Assembly: GCF_040361335.1 (NCBI RefSeq) | Contig: NZ_APNM01000001.1 | Location: forward strand, 1-64,000 | Direction: 5' to 3' | DNA: 64,000 bases | Source of the DNA: APNM01 sp040361335 | Lineage (GTDB): Bacteria; Pseudomonadota; Gammaproteobacteria; Nevskiales; Salinisphaeraceae | Shown: one piece after another, positions 23,614 to 33,075 of the stretch | Numbering within the stretch: position 1 is the first letter of the stretch | How the letters are laid out: each line of letters starts with the position of its first letter | The notes under the pieces: generated by a model | Told to the model about the DNA's origin: nothing | Seen by the model: the letters and a program-made list of their open reading frames with translations, nothing else | Database searches by the model: none | Position numbers and translations under genes: made by a program

Positions 23614-24684
23614 ATGCGCCGCATCGTCATCCACCGGCCCGGCGGCTACGACCGACTGACCCTGACGGCGGCCCCGGACCCCACACCCGGTCCGGGCGAG
23701 GTCGCCATCGAGGTCGCCGCGGCCGGTGTCAACTTCGCCGACTGCATCACCCGCATGGGACTGTACGCCTCGGCCAAGGCGCTGGTGGGGTATCCCATCA
23801 CGCCGGGTTTCGAGGTGGCGGGGCGGGTGGCCGCCGTCGGCGATGGCGTCGACGACCTGACCCCGGGCACGCCGGTGCTGGCCCTGACCCTGTTCGGCGG
23901 TTACGCCACGCGGGCGGTCGTGCCGCGGGCGCAGGCGGCACCGGTCCCGGCGGACTGGTCGCCGGCCGAGGCGGCGGCCTTCCCCACCGCCTTCCTGACC
24001 GCCTGGTACGCCCTGTTCGAGTTGGCCCATCCGCGCCCCGGCGCGCGGGTGCTGGTGCATTCCGTGGCCGGCGGCGTGGGTCAGGCCCTGGTCCAGTTGG
24101 CTCGTCTCGCCGACTGCGAGGTGACCGGCGTGGTGGGGGCGCCGCACAAGGTGGCGGCGGTCGCGGCCCTGGGCGCCGGCGCGGTGATCGACAAGTCCCG
24201 CGCCGCTCTCTGGGCCGAGGCGGAGCGCGCCGCGCCCGGCGGTTTCGACGTGATCCTGGACGCCAACGGCGCGGAGACCCTGCGCGCCGGCTATGACCAC
24301 CTGGCGCCGGGCGGCAAGCTGGTGGTCTACGGTTTCCACAGCATGTTCCGCAAGGACGGCGGCGGGCGGCCGCCCTGGCCGCGGCTGCTGCGCGACTGGC
24401 TGCGCACGCCGCGCTTCAATCCGATGGCGTTGACCGGCGACAACAAGAGCGTGCTCGCCTTCAACCTGAGTTTCCTGGCCGACCGCGCCGACCTGCTGCG
24501 CGCGGCCCTGGACGAGTTGCTCGGCTGGGCGGCCGCCGGCCGCATCCGGCCGCTGCCGGTCACCGCCTACCCGTTCGCCGAGGTCGCGCGGGCGCACCGC
24601 GACCTGGAATCGGGACAGACCGTCGGCAAGCTGGTGCTGGAGACCGGCGGTGATCCCCGCCACCCGGAGGAGAAACGACCATGA
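23614..24684 (+). CDS. Medium-chain dehydrogenase/reductase (quinone oxidoreductase-like)
   Basis: 356 residues. GroES-like N-terminal domain (PGPGEVAIEVAAAGVNFADC, GYPITPGFEVAGRVAAVGDG) and Rossmann domain with VLVHSVAGGVGQALVQLARL for NAD(P)H. No zinc-ligand cysteines are seen, so it belongs with zinc-free quinone oxidoreductases, close to the VAT-1-like subgroup. Likely cytoplasmic reduction of quinones or enones with NADPH. The TGA overlaps the next ATG. Confidence 0.88.
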   Translation: MRRIVIHRPGGYDRLTLTAAPDPTPGPGEVAIEVAAAGVNFADCITRMGLYASAKALVGYPITPGFEVAGRVAAVGDGVDDLTPGTPVLALTLFGGYATRAVVPRAQAAPVPADWSPAEAAAFPTAFLTAWYALFELAHPRPGARVLVHSVAGGVGQALVQLARLADCEVTGVVGAPHKVAAVAALGAGAVIDKSRAALWAEAERAAPGGFDVILDANGAETLRAGYDHLAPGGKLVVYGFHSMFRKDGGGRPPWPRLLRDWLRTPRFNPMALTGDNKSVLAFNLSFLADRADLLRAALDELLGWAAAGRIRPLPVTAYPFAEVARAHRDLESGQTVGKLVLETGGDPRHPEEKRP

Positions 24685-25187
24685 CCATCGACATGTACCA
24701 AGCCTCGATCCCGGTGTTCATCCGGTTCCTCGGCAACCTGTCCGATCTGCTGGACAAGGGCGAGGCGCACGCCGAGGCACAGGGCATCGAGCCGGCCGTG
24801 ATGCTGGGCTATCGCCTGTATCCGGACATGCTGCCGCTCACCGGGCAGGTGCAGATCGCCTGCGACACCGCCAAGCGCTGCGCGGCGCGCCTGACCGGCA
24901 CCGAGGCGCCGTCGGACGCCGACGACGAGGCCAGCTTCGAGGCATTGCAGGCGCGCATCCAACGCACGGTCGACTACCTGCGGGACTTCAAGCCGGACGA
25001 CATCGCCGGCACCGACGACAAGCCGGTAAAGCTGGAGCTGCCGATCGCGACGCTGGACTTCACCGGCATGCAGTACCTGCTGTATTTCGCGCTGCCGAAT
25101 TTCTTCTTCCACGTCACCACGGCCCACGGCATCCTGCGCCACTGCGGCGTGGCGATCGGCAAGCTGGACTACATGGGCGGCACCTGA
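24681..25187 (+). CDS. DUF1993 family protein
   Basis: 168 residues, starting at an ATGA overlap with the reductase gene. DUF1993 features: MTIDMYQASIPVFIRFLGNL, AMLGYRLYPDMLPLTGQVQIACDTAKRCAARL given as cores YRLYPDMLPL and QVQIACDTAKRCAARL, and NFFFHVTTAHGILRHCGVAIGK. It is a four-helix DinB-like fold protein of unknown role. Co-translation with the reductase is the only functional hint. Confidence 0.88.
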   Translation: MTIDMYQASIPVFIRFLGNLSDLLDKGEAHAEAQGIEPAVMLGYRLYPDMLPLTGQVQIACDTAKRCAARLTGTEAPSDADDEASFEALQARIQRTVDYLRDFKPDDIAGTDDKPVKLELPIATLDFTGMQYLLYFALPNFFFHVTTAHGILRHCGVAIGKLDYMGGT

Positions 25188-25768
25188 GAGGGTGTCTACA
25201 AAACGACGGCGTTCCGCATCCTCACGTATTGCGGCAAACGCTGCGGATCCCGCGCTCCGGCGTCGATCAACCTGCCTCACTCGCGAGGTTGTGCAGAGGT
25301 CTCGTTCCCTCTGTGCGCCTCCGTGGTCCATGTTCTTGCTGGCCGTTTGCCGAGGCGCTTTGCGCCGTCGTGCTCTTCGACAGGGGGATGCCGGGAACGC
25401 TTCGCTTATCCCGGTCTACAGGCTTTGGTTGGCAGGACATGAAACCACAGAGGCGCACGGAGGCGCACAGAGGTTTTGATGGGCGCCCTGGATCGTGTCC
25501 GGGGCAGGCTTTCGTCCGGATCCGGTATCCGGACAATCCCTGGCCTGGCGAACGTTTCCCTGGGTCCCGGATAGCCGCTGCCGCGGCTTCCGGGACGACA
25601 GTCAGTTTCCTCTGTGTTCCTCTGTGCGCCTCTGTGGTTAATTTTCTGGCTGGCTATTTGCCGAGACGCTTTCCGCCGTCGTGATATTCGACAGGGAGAT
25701 GCCGGGAACGCTTCGCTTATCCCGGCCTACGGTCTGCCTTCGCTCGCGGCGTGTCGTCAACACCCTCT
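25187..25768. repeat. Noncoding ~580-bp element with inverted ends and an internal direct duplication
   Basis: The ends are AGAGGGTGT (25187–25195) and its exact reverse complement ACACCCTCT (25760–25768). Inside, ~140 bp at 25286–25425 recurs, diverged, at 25591–25735. Both copies share the pieces CTCTGTGCGCCTC, TTTGCCGAG.CGCTTT, GATGCCGGGAACGCTTCGC and TTATCCCGG.CTAC. CACAGAGG-type repeats in opposite orientation lie between them. I see no gene here. It could be a MITE-like or composite intergenic repeat. Confidence 0.6.
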
Positions 25769-25810
25769 GAGCCGGCCGCGATCACGACGATGCGGTGCGG
25801 CACTGTATTT

Positions 25811-27247
25811 TCATGCATCCGGATACCGCTGCGCCCAGGGTCGGGCCTGTTCCAGGACGGCGGCCAGCCCCAGCAGGGTCGCCTCGCCGCCGTGCGGCGC
25901 CACGAACTGCGCCCCCAGCGGCATGCCGTCGGTGTCCGTGAACAGCGGCAGGGACAGGGCCGGGTGACCGGTCATGTTGAACACGCCGGTGAAATGCGCG
26001 AACTCGAAGGTGACCTCGAAGTAGCCCTGGTGGTCGAGGTCGTCGCGGCTGGAGGCGAGCACGCCGTGGGCGGGCGCGGCATGCGGCAGGGTCGGGGTCA
26101 GCAGCAGGTCGCATTCCGCGAGGCAGCCGTCCACCCGCCGGGTCACGTCCGCCACCACCGGATCGGCGGCGACCAGGTCGGCGCCCGTCACCCGGCGCCC
26201 GTACTCGTACGTCGCCAGGATGCAGGGCTCCAGGGTGTCGGGGCCGACGGCGCGGCCGGTGGCGGCCGCGAGCTGGTCCGCGACCGCGGCGACGAAGCTG
26301 GACCAGACGTCCAGCGTGGCCCGGCAGTACGGGACCCAGTCCAGCTCGGGGCGCAATTCGACGACCTCGTGGCCGAGTTCGGCCAGGGTCGCGGCGGTGG
26401 CCTCGATGCCCTCGCGCACGGCCGGCGCGACCGGGATGTCGGCCCAGGGGGACGTCGTCCAGCCGATGCGCAGGCGCTCCGGCGGGCGTGCCAGGGCGTC
26501 GGCATAGGTCCCGGTGGGCATCGGCGGCCGGGTGTAGCTGCCCGGTGCCGGGCCGGCCACCGCGTCCAGCAGGCCGGCGCAGTCGCGCACGCTGCGGGTC
26601 ACGGCGAACTCGATCGCGAAGCCGTTCAGGGGATTGGCGAAGTCCGGCCCGGCCGGTATCAGCCCGCGCGTCGGCTTGAGCCCCACGAGGCCGTTGCAGG
26701 CCGCGGGGATGCGGATGGAGCCGCCGCCGTCGTTGGCGTGCGCCATGGGCACGATCCCGGCGGCCACGGCCGCCCCGGACCCGCCGCTGGAACCGCCCGG
26801 GCTGCGGCCGGGGGCGTACGGGTTCACGGTGGGGCCGTGCAGCAGGCTCTCGGTGGTGGCGCAATAGCCCAGCTCGGGGGTGGCGCTGCGGCCGACCGTG
26901 GCCAGCCCGGCGGCACGGAAACGGGCCGCGAGGTCGGTGTCGTGCGGCACGGTCATGCCGCGCGCCAGCCGGCTGCCCAGCTCGTAGCGCTGGCCGGCCT
27001 CGTGGCAGACCAGATCCTTGATCAGGAAGGGCACGCCCGCGAACGGGCCGTCGGCGGGCGCATCGTAGTCGCGTGTCGGGTAGCTCTCGATCACGGCGTT
27101 CAGTTGCGGGTTCAGCCGCTCGATGGCGGCCAGGGCCTGGGCCGCGAGCTCGGCGGGCCGGACCTCGCCGGCGCGCACCAGTGTGGCCAGGGCGGTGGCG
27201 TCGTGGGCGGCGTACTCGGCATGGGACATCACGGGGTCGGCGGACAT
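25811..27247 (-). CDS. Amidase signature family protein
   Basis: 478 residues, ATG 27247. The Ser–cisSer–Lys triad is visible: Lys in PFLIKDLVCHEAG, cis-Ser in NDGGGSIRIPAACNG, nucleophile Ser in PGGSSGGSGAAVAAG. Length and layout match amidase-signature enzymes hydrolysing amides or aryl-acylamides. It lacks gatB and gatA-type context, so a catabolic amidase is likelier than a GatA subunit. Divergent from the LuxR regulator by 176 bp, which may control it. Confidence 0.92.
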   Translation of the reverse strand: MSADPVMSHAEYAAHDATALATLVRAGEVRPAELAAQALAAIERLNPQLNAVIESYPTRDYDAPADGPFAGVPFLIKDLVCHEAGQRYELGSRLARGMTVPHDTDLAARFRAAGLATVGRSATPELGYCATTESLLHGPTVNPYAPGRSPGGSSGGSGAAVAAGIVPMAHANDGGGSIRIPAACNGLVGLKPTRGLIPAGPDFANPLNGFAIEFAVTRSVRDCAGLLDAVAGPAPGSYTRPPMPTGTYADALARPPERLRIGWTTSPWADIPVAPAVREGIEATAATLAELGHEVVELRPELDWVPYCRATLDVWSSFVAAVADQLAAATGRAVGPDTLEPCILATYEYGRRVTGADLVAADPVVADVTRRVDGCLAECDLLLTPTLPHAAPAHGVLASSRDDLDHQGYFEVTFEFAHFTGVFNMTGHPALSLPLFTDTDGMPLGAQFVAPHGGEATLLGLAAVLEQARPWAQRYPDA

Positions 27248-27423
27248 GGGCGGGCTCCGGTCGGGTTCGATCCCCCTTGGTAGCGGATGCCGGGCACGCC
27301 GTAAACCGGCTGGATGGTCCCGTGCATATGCGGGGGCTGCCAAGCGGCCGGGGAGGGGGTAGGCTGGCGGCACGGACAAGAACCGATGCGACGGGGCGCC
27401 GCGACCCCGGGAGGTGACGAGCC

Positions 27424-28365
27424 ATGGTCGATCTCGACGCGTTCAGCGGATTCCTGCTGGCGCTGCACCGGGCCGAGCGCCGTCTGCCCGCCGACCGCTT
27501 CCAGGACGCGGTGCTGGACCGGTTGGCGGCCGCGGTCGGCTTCGATGCGGCCTGGTGGGGGATGGCCGCCTTCGGCCGCGACGACATCCGGCTGCACAGT
27601 TCCCACGCGGTCGGCCTGCCGGGCGACTACGACCGACGCTGGCTGGGCGTGCGCCACGAGGACGCCCTGGCGCGCGCGATCGCCCGCCGGCCGGGCACGA
27701 CCCTGCGTTACGACGCCGCGGGCCTGCGCCGCAGCCCGGGCCTGCGGTCGCTGGTCGACACCTGCGGCATCCGCGACGCCCTGTCCACCGTGGTGCTGGA
27801 GCCGGTGCGGGGGCTGGCGACCTTCCTGTCGCTGTACCGGGGCCCCGGCGCGCCGCCGTTCGGCGACGCGGAGCGCGCCTTCTGCCAGGCGGCGATGCCG
27901 CATATCGCCGAGGCCTGGCGCGGCAACCGCCTGACCCATCTTCGCCGTCAGGCGGCCGCCGGCGGGCCGCGGGTGGTGCGCGCCCTGGCGGACCGGCGCG
28001 GCGTCACGCACGCGGCGGACGGCGGTTTCCGGCGCCTGCTGCGGCGGGAATGGCCGCACTGGCGGGGGCCGTCGTTGCCGGCGCCGCTGCGGCGCGGCGC
28101 CTGGTATGGCGCCAGCCTGGTCGCCGAGCGCCGGGTCGTCGGCGACCTGTTCCAGGTGGAGCTGCGCCCGCGCCCGCCGGGCGATTGCCTGACCCCGCGC
28201 GAGCGCGCCGTGGCCGACGCCTACGGCCGCGGCGCGTCCTACAAGGCCGTCGCGCGGGATCTGGACCTGGCGCCGTCCACGGTGCGCCATTACCTGCGCA
28301 ACGCCTACGCCAAGCTGGGCGTGTCCGACAAGGCCGCGCTGGCGCGGCGCTTGGCGGACGATTGA
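27424..28365 (+). CDS. LuxR-family transcriptional regulator
   Basis: 313 residues, ATG 27424. The C-terminal LuxR helix-turn-helix is clear: CLTPRERAVADAYGRGASYK, AVARDLDLAPSTVRHYLRNAY, AKLGVSDKAALARRL. The first ~200 residues are not an autoinducer domain I recognise; WWGMAAFGRDDIRLH could be GAF-like. Between the divergent amidase and the acyl-CoA ligase gene 37 bp downstream, which it may regulate. Confidence 0.85.
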   Translation: MVDLDAFSGFLLALHRAERRLPADRFQDAVLDRLAAAVGFDAAWWGMAAFGRDDIRLHSSHAVGLPGDYDRRWLGVRHEDALARAIARRPGTTLRYDAAGLRRSPGLRSLVDTCGIRDALSTVVLEPVRGLATFLSLYRGPGAPPFGDAERAFCQAAMPHIAEAWRGNRLTHLRRQAAAGGPRVVRALADRRGVTHAADGGFRRLLRREWPHWRGPSLPAPLRRGAWYGASLVAERRVVGDLFQVELRPRPPGDCLTPRERAVADAYGRGASYKAVARDLDLAPSTVRHYLRNAYAKLGVSDKAALARRLADD

Positions 28366-28402
28366 ACCCATACGCATCGGCCGCGAACGAACGGAGGAGC
28401 CC

Positions 28403-30043
28403 ATGCCATTGATGTCCTATGCCAGCGGCCCGAGCGGCGAGCCGTTGCTCGGTCAGACGATCGGCGAGAATCTGCGACGCACGGTCGAGCGTTTCGGCGA
28501 GCGCGAGGCGCTGGTGGTGCGCTCGCAGGGCTACCGCGCGAGCTACCGCGAGCTGTGGGACCAGGTCGAGCGCCTGGCGAAGGCGCTGCTGGCGCTGGGT
28601 GTCGAGCGCGGCGAGCGCGTGGGCCTGTGGTCGCCCAACCGCCACGAATGGGTGCTGACGCAGTTCGCCACGGCGCGCATCGGCGCGATCCTGGTCAACG
28701 TCAACCCGGCCTACCGCGCGCCGGAGCTGGAATACGCGCTGCGGCAGTCGGAGGTGAGCGTGCTGCTGCTGGCGCGCGAATTCCGGGGCAGCGACTACCC
28801 GGCGATCCTGGCCTCGGTGCGCGATTCGCTGCCGGCGCTGCGCCACGCCCTGGTGCTCGACGACGACTGGGCGGACCTGCTGGCGCGGGCCGACGAGGTG
28901 GACGCCACGGCCCTGGCCGAGCGCGAGGCGACGCTGCAGTTCGACGATCCGATCAACATCCAGTACACCTCGGGCACCACGGGCGCGCCCAAGGGCGCGA
29001 CCCTGACCCACCACAACATCCTCAACAACGCCTACTTCATCGGCCGGGCCCTGGGCTACGGCGAGACCGACCGGGTATGCATCCCGGTGCCGTTCTACCA
29101 CTGCTTCGGGATGGTGATCGGCAACCTTAACTGCGTGGCCCACGGGGCGGCGATGGTGATCCCGGGCGAAGCCTTCGACCCGGAGGCGGTGCTGCGCACC
29201 GTGGCCGAGGAGCGCTGCACCTCGCTGTACGGGGTGCCGACGATGTTCATCGACATGCTGGCGCACCCGCTGGTGGATGAGCTGGACCTGGGCTCGCTGC
29301 GCACCGGGGTGATGGCGGGTTCCACCTGTCCCGTGCGGGTGATGGAGCAGGTGCGCGAGCGCCTGCACATGGAAGAGGTCACCATCTGCTACGGCATGAC
29401 CGAGACCTCGCCGGTATCCACCCAGACGGCGGTGGACGACCCGCTGGACAAGCGGGTGGGTAGTGTCGGTCGGGTGCACCCGCACCTGGAGATCAAGGTG
29501 ATCGACCCGGGCGACGGCCGGCTGCTGCCGGTGGGCGAGGCCGGGGAGCTGTGTACGCGGGGCTACTCGGTGATGCGCGGCTACTGGAACAACCCGGAGG
29601 CCACGGCCAAGGCGGTGGACGAGGCCGGGTGGATGCACACCGGGGACCTGGCGACGATGGACGAGCAGGGGTATGTGGCGATCGTGGGGCGGATCAAGGA
29701 CCTGATCATCCGCGGCGGCGAGAACATCTATCCGCGCGAGATCGAGGAATGTCTGCACGGCCACCCGGAGGTGGCCGACGTGCAGGTGATCGGGGTGCCC
29801 TCCGAGCGCTACGGCGAGGAAGTGATGGCCTGGGTGCGCCCGGCGGCCGGGGTCGAGCCCGACGCCGATGCGCTGGAGGCGCACTGCCGCGAGCGTTTGG
29901 CGGGCTTCAAGGTGCCGCGGCGCTGGAAGTTCGTGGACGAGTTCCCGGTCACGGTCACCGGCAAGGTGCAGAAATTCCGCATGCGCGAGATCGCCGTCGA
30001 GGAGGACGAGGGCGGCTCGGCGAGCGCCGCCGGTAACGGCTAG
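28403..30043 (+). CDS. AMP-forming acyl-CoA synthetase (fatty acid–CoA ligase family)
   Basis: 546 residues with all ANL-superfamily motifs: YTSGTTGAPKGATLTHHN (P-loop), YGMTETSPVSTQT, GYWNNPEAT, HTGDLATMDEQGYVAIVGRI, KDLIIRGGENIYPREIEE and the C-terminal catalytic Lys in TVTGKVQKFRM. It makes acyl-AMP then acyl-CoA from a fatty or other carboxylic acid, ATP and CoA. The closest resemblance is ACSF2-type medium-chain ligases. The stop overlaps by 3 nt the stop of the convergent acyltransferase gene. Confidence 0.93.
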   Translation: MPLMSYASGPSGEPLLGQTIGENLRRTVERFGEREALVVRSQGYRASYRELWDQVERLAKALLALGVERGERVGLWSPNRHEWVLTQFATARIGAILVNVNPAYRAPELEYALRQSEVSVLLLAREFRGSDYPAILASVRDSLPALRHALVLDDDWADLLARADEVDATALAEREATLQFDDPINIQYTSGTTGAPKGATLTHHNILNNAYFIGRALGYGETDRVCIPVPFYHCFGMVIGNLNCVAHGAAMVIPGEAFDPEAVLRTVAEERCTSLYGVPTMFIDMLAHPLVDELDLGSLRTGVMAGSTCPVRVMEQVRERLHMEEVTICYGMTETSPVSTQTAVDDPLDKRVGSVGRVHPHLEIKVIDPGDGRLLPVGEAGELCTRGYSVMRGYWNNPEATAKAVDEAGWMHTGDLATMDEQGYVAIVGRIKDLIIRGGENIYPREIEECLHGHPEVADVQVIGVPSERYGEEVMAWVRPAAGVEPDADALEAHCRERLAGFKVPRRWKFVDEFPVTVTGKVQKFRMREIAVEEDEGGSASAAGNG

Positions 30044-30642
30044 CGCCGCAGCGCGCGGCCGTGGCGGGCGAGGTGCGGCTCGTAGAAATCGCGCAGGCGT
30101 TGCCAGTCGGCCTCCTCCGGGTCCGTGCCCGGCCGCAGCAGCGGGCCGACCGTGAGCCGTCGGCCGCGGGCGTCCAGGGCGACCATGAGCACGGGCACGT
30201 CCGCCGCGCGGGCGATGCGGTAGAAGCCGCTCTTCCAGGTGCCGCCCGAGCGGCGCGTGCCTTCGGGCGCGATCGCCAACCACAGGCGTTCGCGCCGGCG
30301 GAAGGCCTCCACGCTGTCGCGCGCGACGCCGGCCGCGGCGCCCCGGTTCACCGGGATGCCGCCGAGCCGGCGCATCAGCCGTCCGAACGGCCGGCGGAAC
30401 AGGGTGTGCTTGCCCAGCCAGCCGACGTCGAGGCCCAGCGCCAGCATCGCGCCGACGCTGCCGACGAAATCCCAGTTCGAGGTGTGCGGGGCGCCGATCA
30501 CCACCGCGCGGGGGACGTCCGGCAGCCCGCCCTCGATGCGCCAGCCGAACAGCCGCAGCACGACACGCCCGAAGGCGCGGGTGAAGCGGTTGCCGCGCCG
30601 GGGTACGTTGTCGCCGACCGGCGGTAGCCGCAACGCGGTCAA
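30040..30642 (-). CDS. 1-acyl-glycerol-phosphate acyltransferase-like (PlsC fold)
   Basis: 200 residues. Acyltransferase motifs: HTSNWD (H-X4-D), then GIPVNRG, and EGTRRSGG (motif III). The GAPHTSNWDFVG and FRRPFGRLMRRLGGIPVNR spacing matches the short PlsC-like proteins that acylate lysophospholipids at the membrane. Begins 52 bp after purT on the same strand, so probably co-transcribed with slyD and purT. Confidence 0.88.
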   Translation of the reverse strand: MTALRLPPVGDNVPRRGNRFTRAFGRVVLRLFGWRIEGGLPDVPRAVVIGAPHTSNWDFVGSVGAMLALGLDVGWLGKHTLFRRPFGRLMRRLGGIPVNRGAAAGVARDSVEAFRRRERLWLAIAPEGTRRSGGTWKSGFYRIARAADVPVLMVALDARGRRLTVGPLLRPGTDPEEADWQRLRDFYEPHLARHGRALRR

Positions 30643-30694
30643 GCGGCGGTCACCGTCGGTTGCGGCGGGGCGGGGGTAGCTGCCCGGTGCACCG

Positions 30695-31876
30695 CTACAG
30701 TTCGATCTGTACCGCCTCGGCCGCTCGGCGGGCCTTGGCGCGGGCGGTGTCGATGTCCACGCCGCGGGCCAGGGCCACCCCCAGGCGGCGTTCGCCGTGG
30801 ACCTCGGGCTTGCCGAACAACCGTAGCTCGGTGTCGGGCTCGGCCAGGGCGGCGTCCAGGTTGCCGTATTCCATGCGGTCGGAATCGCCGGCGCCCAGGA
30901 TCACCGCCGAGGCCGAGGGGCCGTACTGGCGGATCGCCGGCACCGGCAGTCCCAGGATGGCGCGGGCGTGCAGCGCGAACTCGGACAGGTTCTGGGAGAT
31001 CAGCGTGACCAGGCCCGTGTCGTGCGGGCGCGGCGAGACCTCGCTGAACCAGACGCGGTCGCCCTTGACGAACAGCTCCACGCCGAAGATGCCGAGGCCG
31101 CCCAGGGCGTCGGTCATGGCGCGGGCCACCCGCCGGGCCTCCTCGGCCGCGGCCGCGGTCATCGGCTGTGGCTGCCAGGACTCGCGGTAGTCGCCGCGCT
31201 CCTGGCGGTGGCCGATGGGCTCGCAGAAGGCGGTGCCGCCGGCGTAGCGGACCGTGAGCAGGGTGATCTCGTAGTCGAAGTCGACGAAACCCTCGACGAT
31301 CACCCGGCCCTGTCCGGCACGGCCGCCGGACTGGGCGTATTCCCAGGCGGCGTCCACGTCGGCCTCGGTGCGCACCAGGCTCTGGCCCTTGCCCGAGGAG
31401 GACATCACCGGCTTGACCACGCAGGGCAGGCCGATCTCGGCGACCGCGGCCCGGTATTCCGCCTCGCTCTCGGCGAAGCGGTACGGCGAGGTCGCCAGGC
31501 CCAGTTCCTCGGCGGCCAGGCGCCGGATGCCCTCCCGGTTCATGGTGAGCAGGGCGGCGCGGGCGGTGGGGATGACGTGCCAACCTTCCTGTTCCAGCTC
31601 CACCAGGGCGGGCGTGGCGATGGCCTCGATCTCGGGCACGATCAGGTGCGGCCGCTCGCGTTCCACCAGGGCGCGCACGGCCGCGGCATCGAGCATGTCC
31701 AGCACCTCGCCGCGATGGGCGACCTGCATGGCCGGCGCGCCGGCATAGCGGTCGGCCGCGATCACCTCGCAGCCCAGCCGCTGGAGCTCGATGGCGACCT
31801 CCTTGCCCAGTTCGCCGCTGCCGAGCAGCAGCACGCGGGTGGCGGTGGCCGACAGGGGCGTGCCGATCGTGGTCAT
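30695..31876 (-). CDS. purT: Formate-dependent phosphoribosylglycinamide formyltransferase PurT
   Basis: 393 residues, ATG 31876; family length. ATP-grasp enzyme of purine synthesis: GAR + formate + ATP to FGAR. Visible: RVLLLGSGELGKEVAIE (N-terminal nucleotide fold), VPEIEAIAT, LPCVVKPVMSSSGKGQS (ATP-grasp loop), GVELFVKGDRVWFSEVSPR (Mg/ATP acidic residues) and SPRPHDTG. Cytoplasmic. Flanked by slyD upstream and the acyltransferase downstream on the same strand. Confidence 0.96.
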   Translation of the reverse strand: MTTIGTPLSATATRVLLLGSGELGKEVAIELQRLGCEVIAADRYAGAPAMQVAHRGEVLDMLDAAAVRALVERERPHLIVPEIEAIATPALVELEQEGWHVIPTARAALLTMNREGIRRLAAEELGLATSPYRFAESEAEYRAAVAEIGLPCVVKPVMSSSGKGQSLVRTEADVDAAWEYAQSGGRAGQGRVIVEGFVDFDYEITLLTVRYAGGTAFCEPIGHRQERGDYRESWQPQPMTAAAAEEARRVARAMTDALGGLGIFGVELFVKGDRVWFSEVSPRPHDTGLVTLISQNLSEFALHARAILGLPVPAIRQYGPSASAVILGAGDSDRMEYGNLDAALAEPDTELRLFGKPEVHGERRLGVALARGVDIDTARAKARRAAEAVQIEL

Positions 31877-31955
31877 GTCCGGGGTCCGGTGGGGCGCGAA
31901 TCCCGGCCCGGTCGCCCTGGCGCCGGGCGTGGCGGGATCCGCGGCTGGCGGGCGG

Positions 31956-32435
31956 TTACTCGTGCGTGCTGCCGTCGTGCACGTGGCCGTGCTCGATCTC
32001 CTCGTCGCTGGCGCCGCGTACAGTCTTGACCTCGACCTCGAACTGCAGCTCCTGGCCGGCGAGCACATGGTTGCCGTCCACGGTGACCTCGTCGTCGCCG
32101 ACTTCCTTCACGGTCACGACCATGGGGCCGGCGTTGGACTCGGCCTGGAACTGCATGCCGGGCTCGAGCTGCTCCACGCCCTGAAAGGCACTGCGCGGCA
32201 CGTTCTGCACCAGTTCCTCGCGGTGCTGGCCGTAGGCGTCCTCCGGGGGAACCGTCACCGAGAAGGAGTCGCCCTCGTCGCGGCCGGTCATGGCCTTCTC
32301 CAGGCCGGGGATGATGTTGCCGTGGCCGTGCAGGTAGGTCAGGGGCTCGCGGCCCTCGGAGGTGTCCAGGGTCTCGCCGTCGTTGTTGCGCAGCGTATAG
32401 TCGAAGCTGACGACGGTGTTCTCTGCGATCTGCAT
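31956..32435 (-). CDS. slyD: SlyD-type FKBP peptidyl-prolyl cis-trans isomerase
   Basis: 159 residues. FKBP part (IAENTVVSFDYTLRNNDGE, EPLTYLHGHGNIIPGLEKAM) interrupted by the insert-in-flap chaperone domain (about residues 70–120: SVTVPPEDAYGQH, VTVDGNHVLAG). A short His-containing tail (EHGHVHDGSTHE) is a reduced version of the metal-binding tail of SlyD. Cytoplasmic folding helper, possibly for metalloprotein maturation. Confidence 0.9.
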   Translation of the reverse strand: MQIAENTVVSFDYTLRNNDGETLDTSEGREPLTYLHGHGNIIPGLEKAMTGRDEGDSFSVTVPPEDAYGQHREELVQNVPRSAFQGVEQLEPGMQFQAESNAGPMVVTVKEVGDDEVTVDGNHVLAGQELQFEVEVKTVRGASDEEIEHGHVHDGSTHE

Positions 32436-32606
32436 GTAATGCCCCGCTGTCTATGCGGTGAATGGCCGCCCAGGGTAATCCCTCGGGGCGCTCGCGAACA
32501 GGGTGCGGCCGGCTGCGGTGTCGCGGAGAGCGGCCGATAACCACTGTCCGGGTCCGGCGGGCGGCCGCGCAAGGGCGGTCCCCGGCACCATGCAAAGGGA
32601 GGTGCG

Positions 32607-33014
32607 ATGACCTACGGCAAACCGTTTCTGGCGGGGTTCATGTCGACCCTGATCTTCCATCAGGGCCTGTTCCTGGTGTTCTACCTGGCCGGGCTTGCGC
32701 CCGAGGCCCCCTACAGCCTGGCGCGCACCTGGCCGTTCGGCGTGCCCGACGTGTTGTCGCTGGCGTTCTGGGGCGGGGTCTGGGCGATTCCCGCCTGGCT
32801 GGTGTTCCGGGACAGCGGCCGCGTCGGCTACTGGGTGCGGGCCGTGGTGTTCGGCGCGCTGGCGCCCAGCGCGGTGGCGTTGTTCGTGGTGTTCCCCCTG
32901 AAGGGACTGGGCCTGGCCGGCGGCTGGGATCCCGCCGTGATCGCGGGCGCGCTGATGCTGAACGGTGCCTGGGGTTTCGGCGTGGCGCTGGGGATGCGGC
33001 TACTCGGCGAGTAG
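32607..33014 (+). CDS. Hypothetical small integral membrane protein
   Basis: 135 residues, ATG 32607 with GGGAGGTG upstream. Four hydrophobic helices at about residues 9–29, 46–66, 76–97 and 108–130. The opening MTYGKPFLAGFMSTLIFHQG and the central VPDVLSLAFWGGVWAI recur in small uncharacterised proteobacterial membrane proteins. No function can be assigned. Convergent with the cold-shock gene. Confidence 0.75.
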   Translation: MTYGKPFLAGFMSTLIFHQGLFLVFYLAGLAPEAPYSLARTWPFGVPDVLSLAFWGGVWAIPAWLVFRDSGRVGYWVRAVVFGALAPSAVALFVVFPLKGLGLAGGWDPAVIAGALMLNGAWGFGVALGMRLLGE

Positions 33015-33020
33015 TCCACG

Positions 33021-33049
33021 AAAAAGGCCCCCGGCCGAAGCCGGGGGCC
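33021..33049 (-). terminator. Intrinsic terminator of the cold-shock gene
   Basis: On the minus strand GGCCCCCGGC–TTCG–GCCGGGGGCC (33026–33049) is a perfect 10-bp stem followed by five T (33021–33025), 27 bp after the cspA stop. Confidence 0.92.
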
Positions 33050-33075
33050 CTGATCGCGATAATCGCGTTCGCGCG

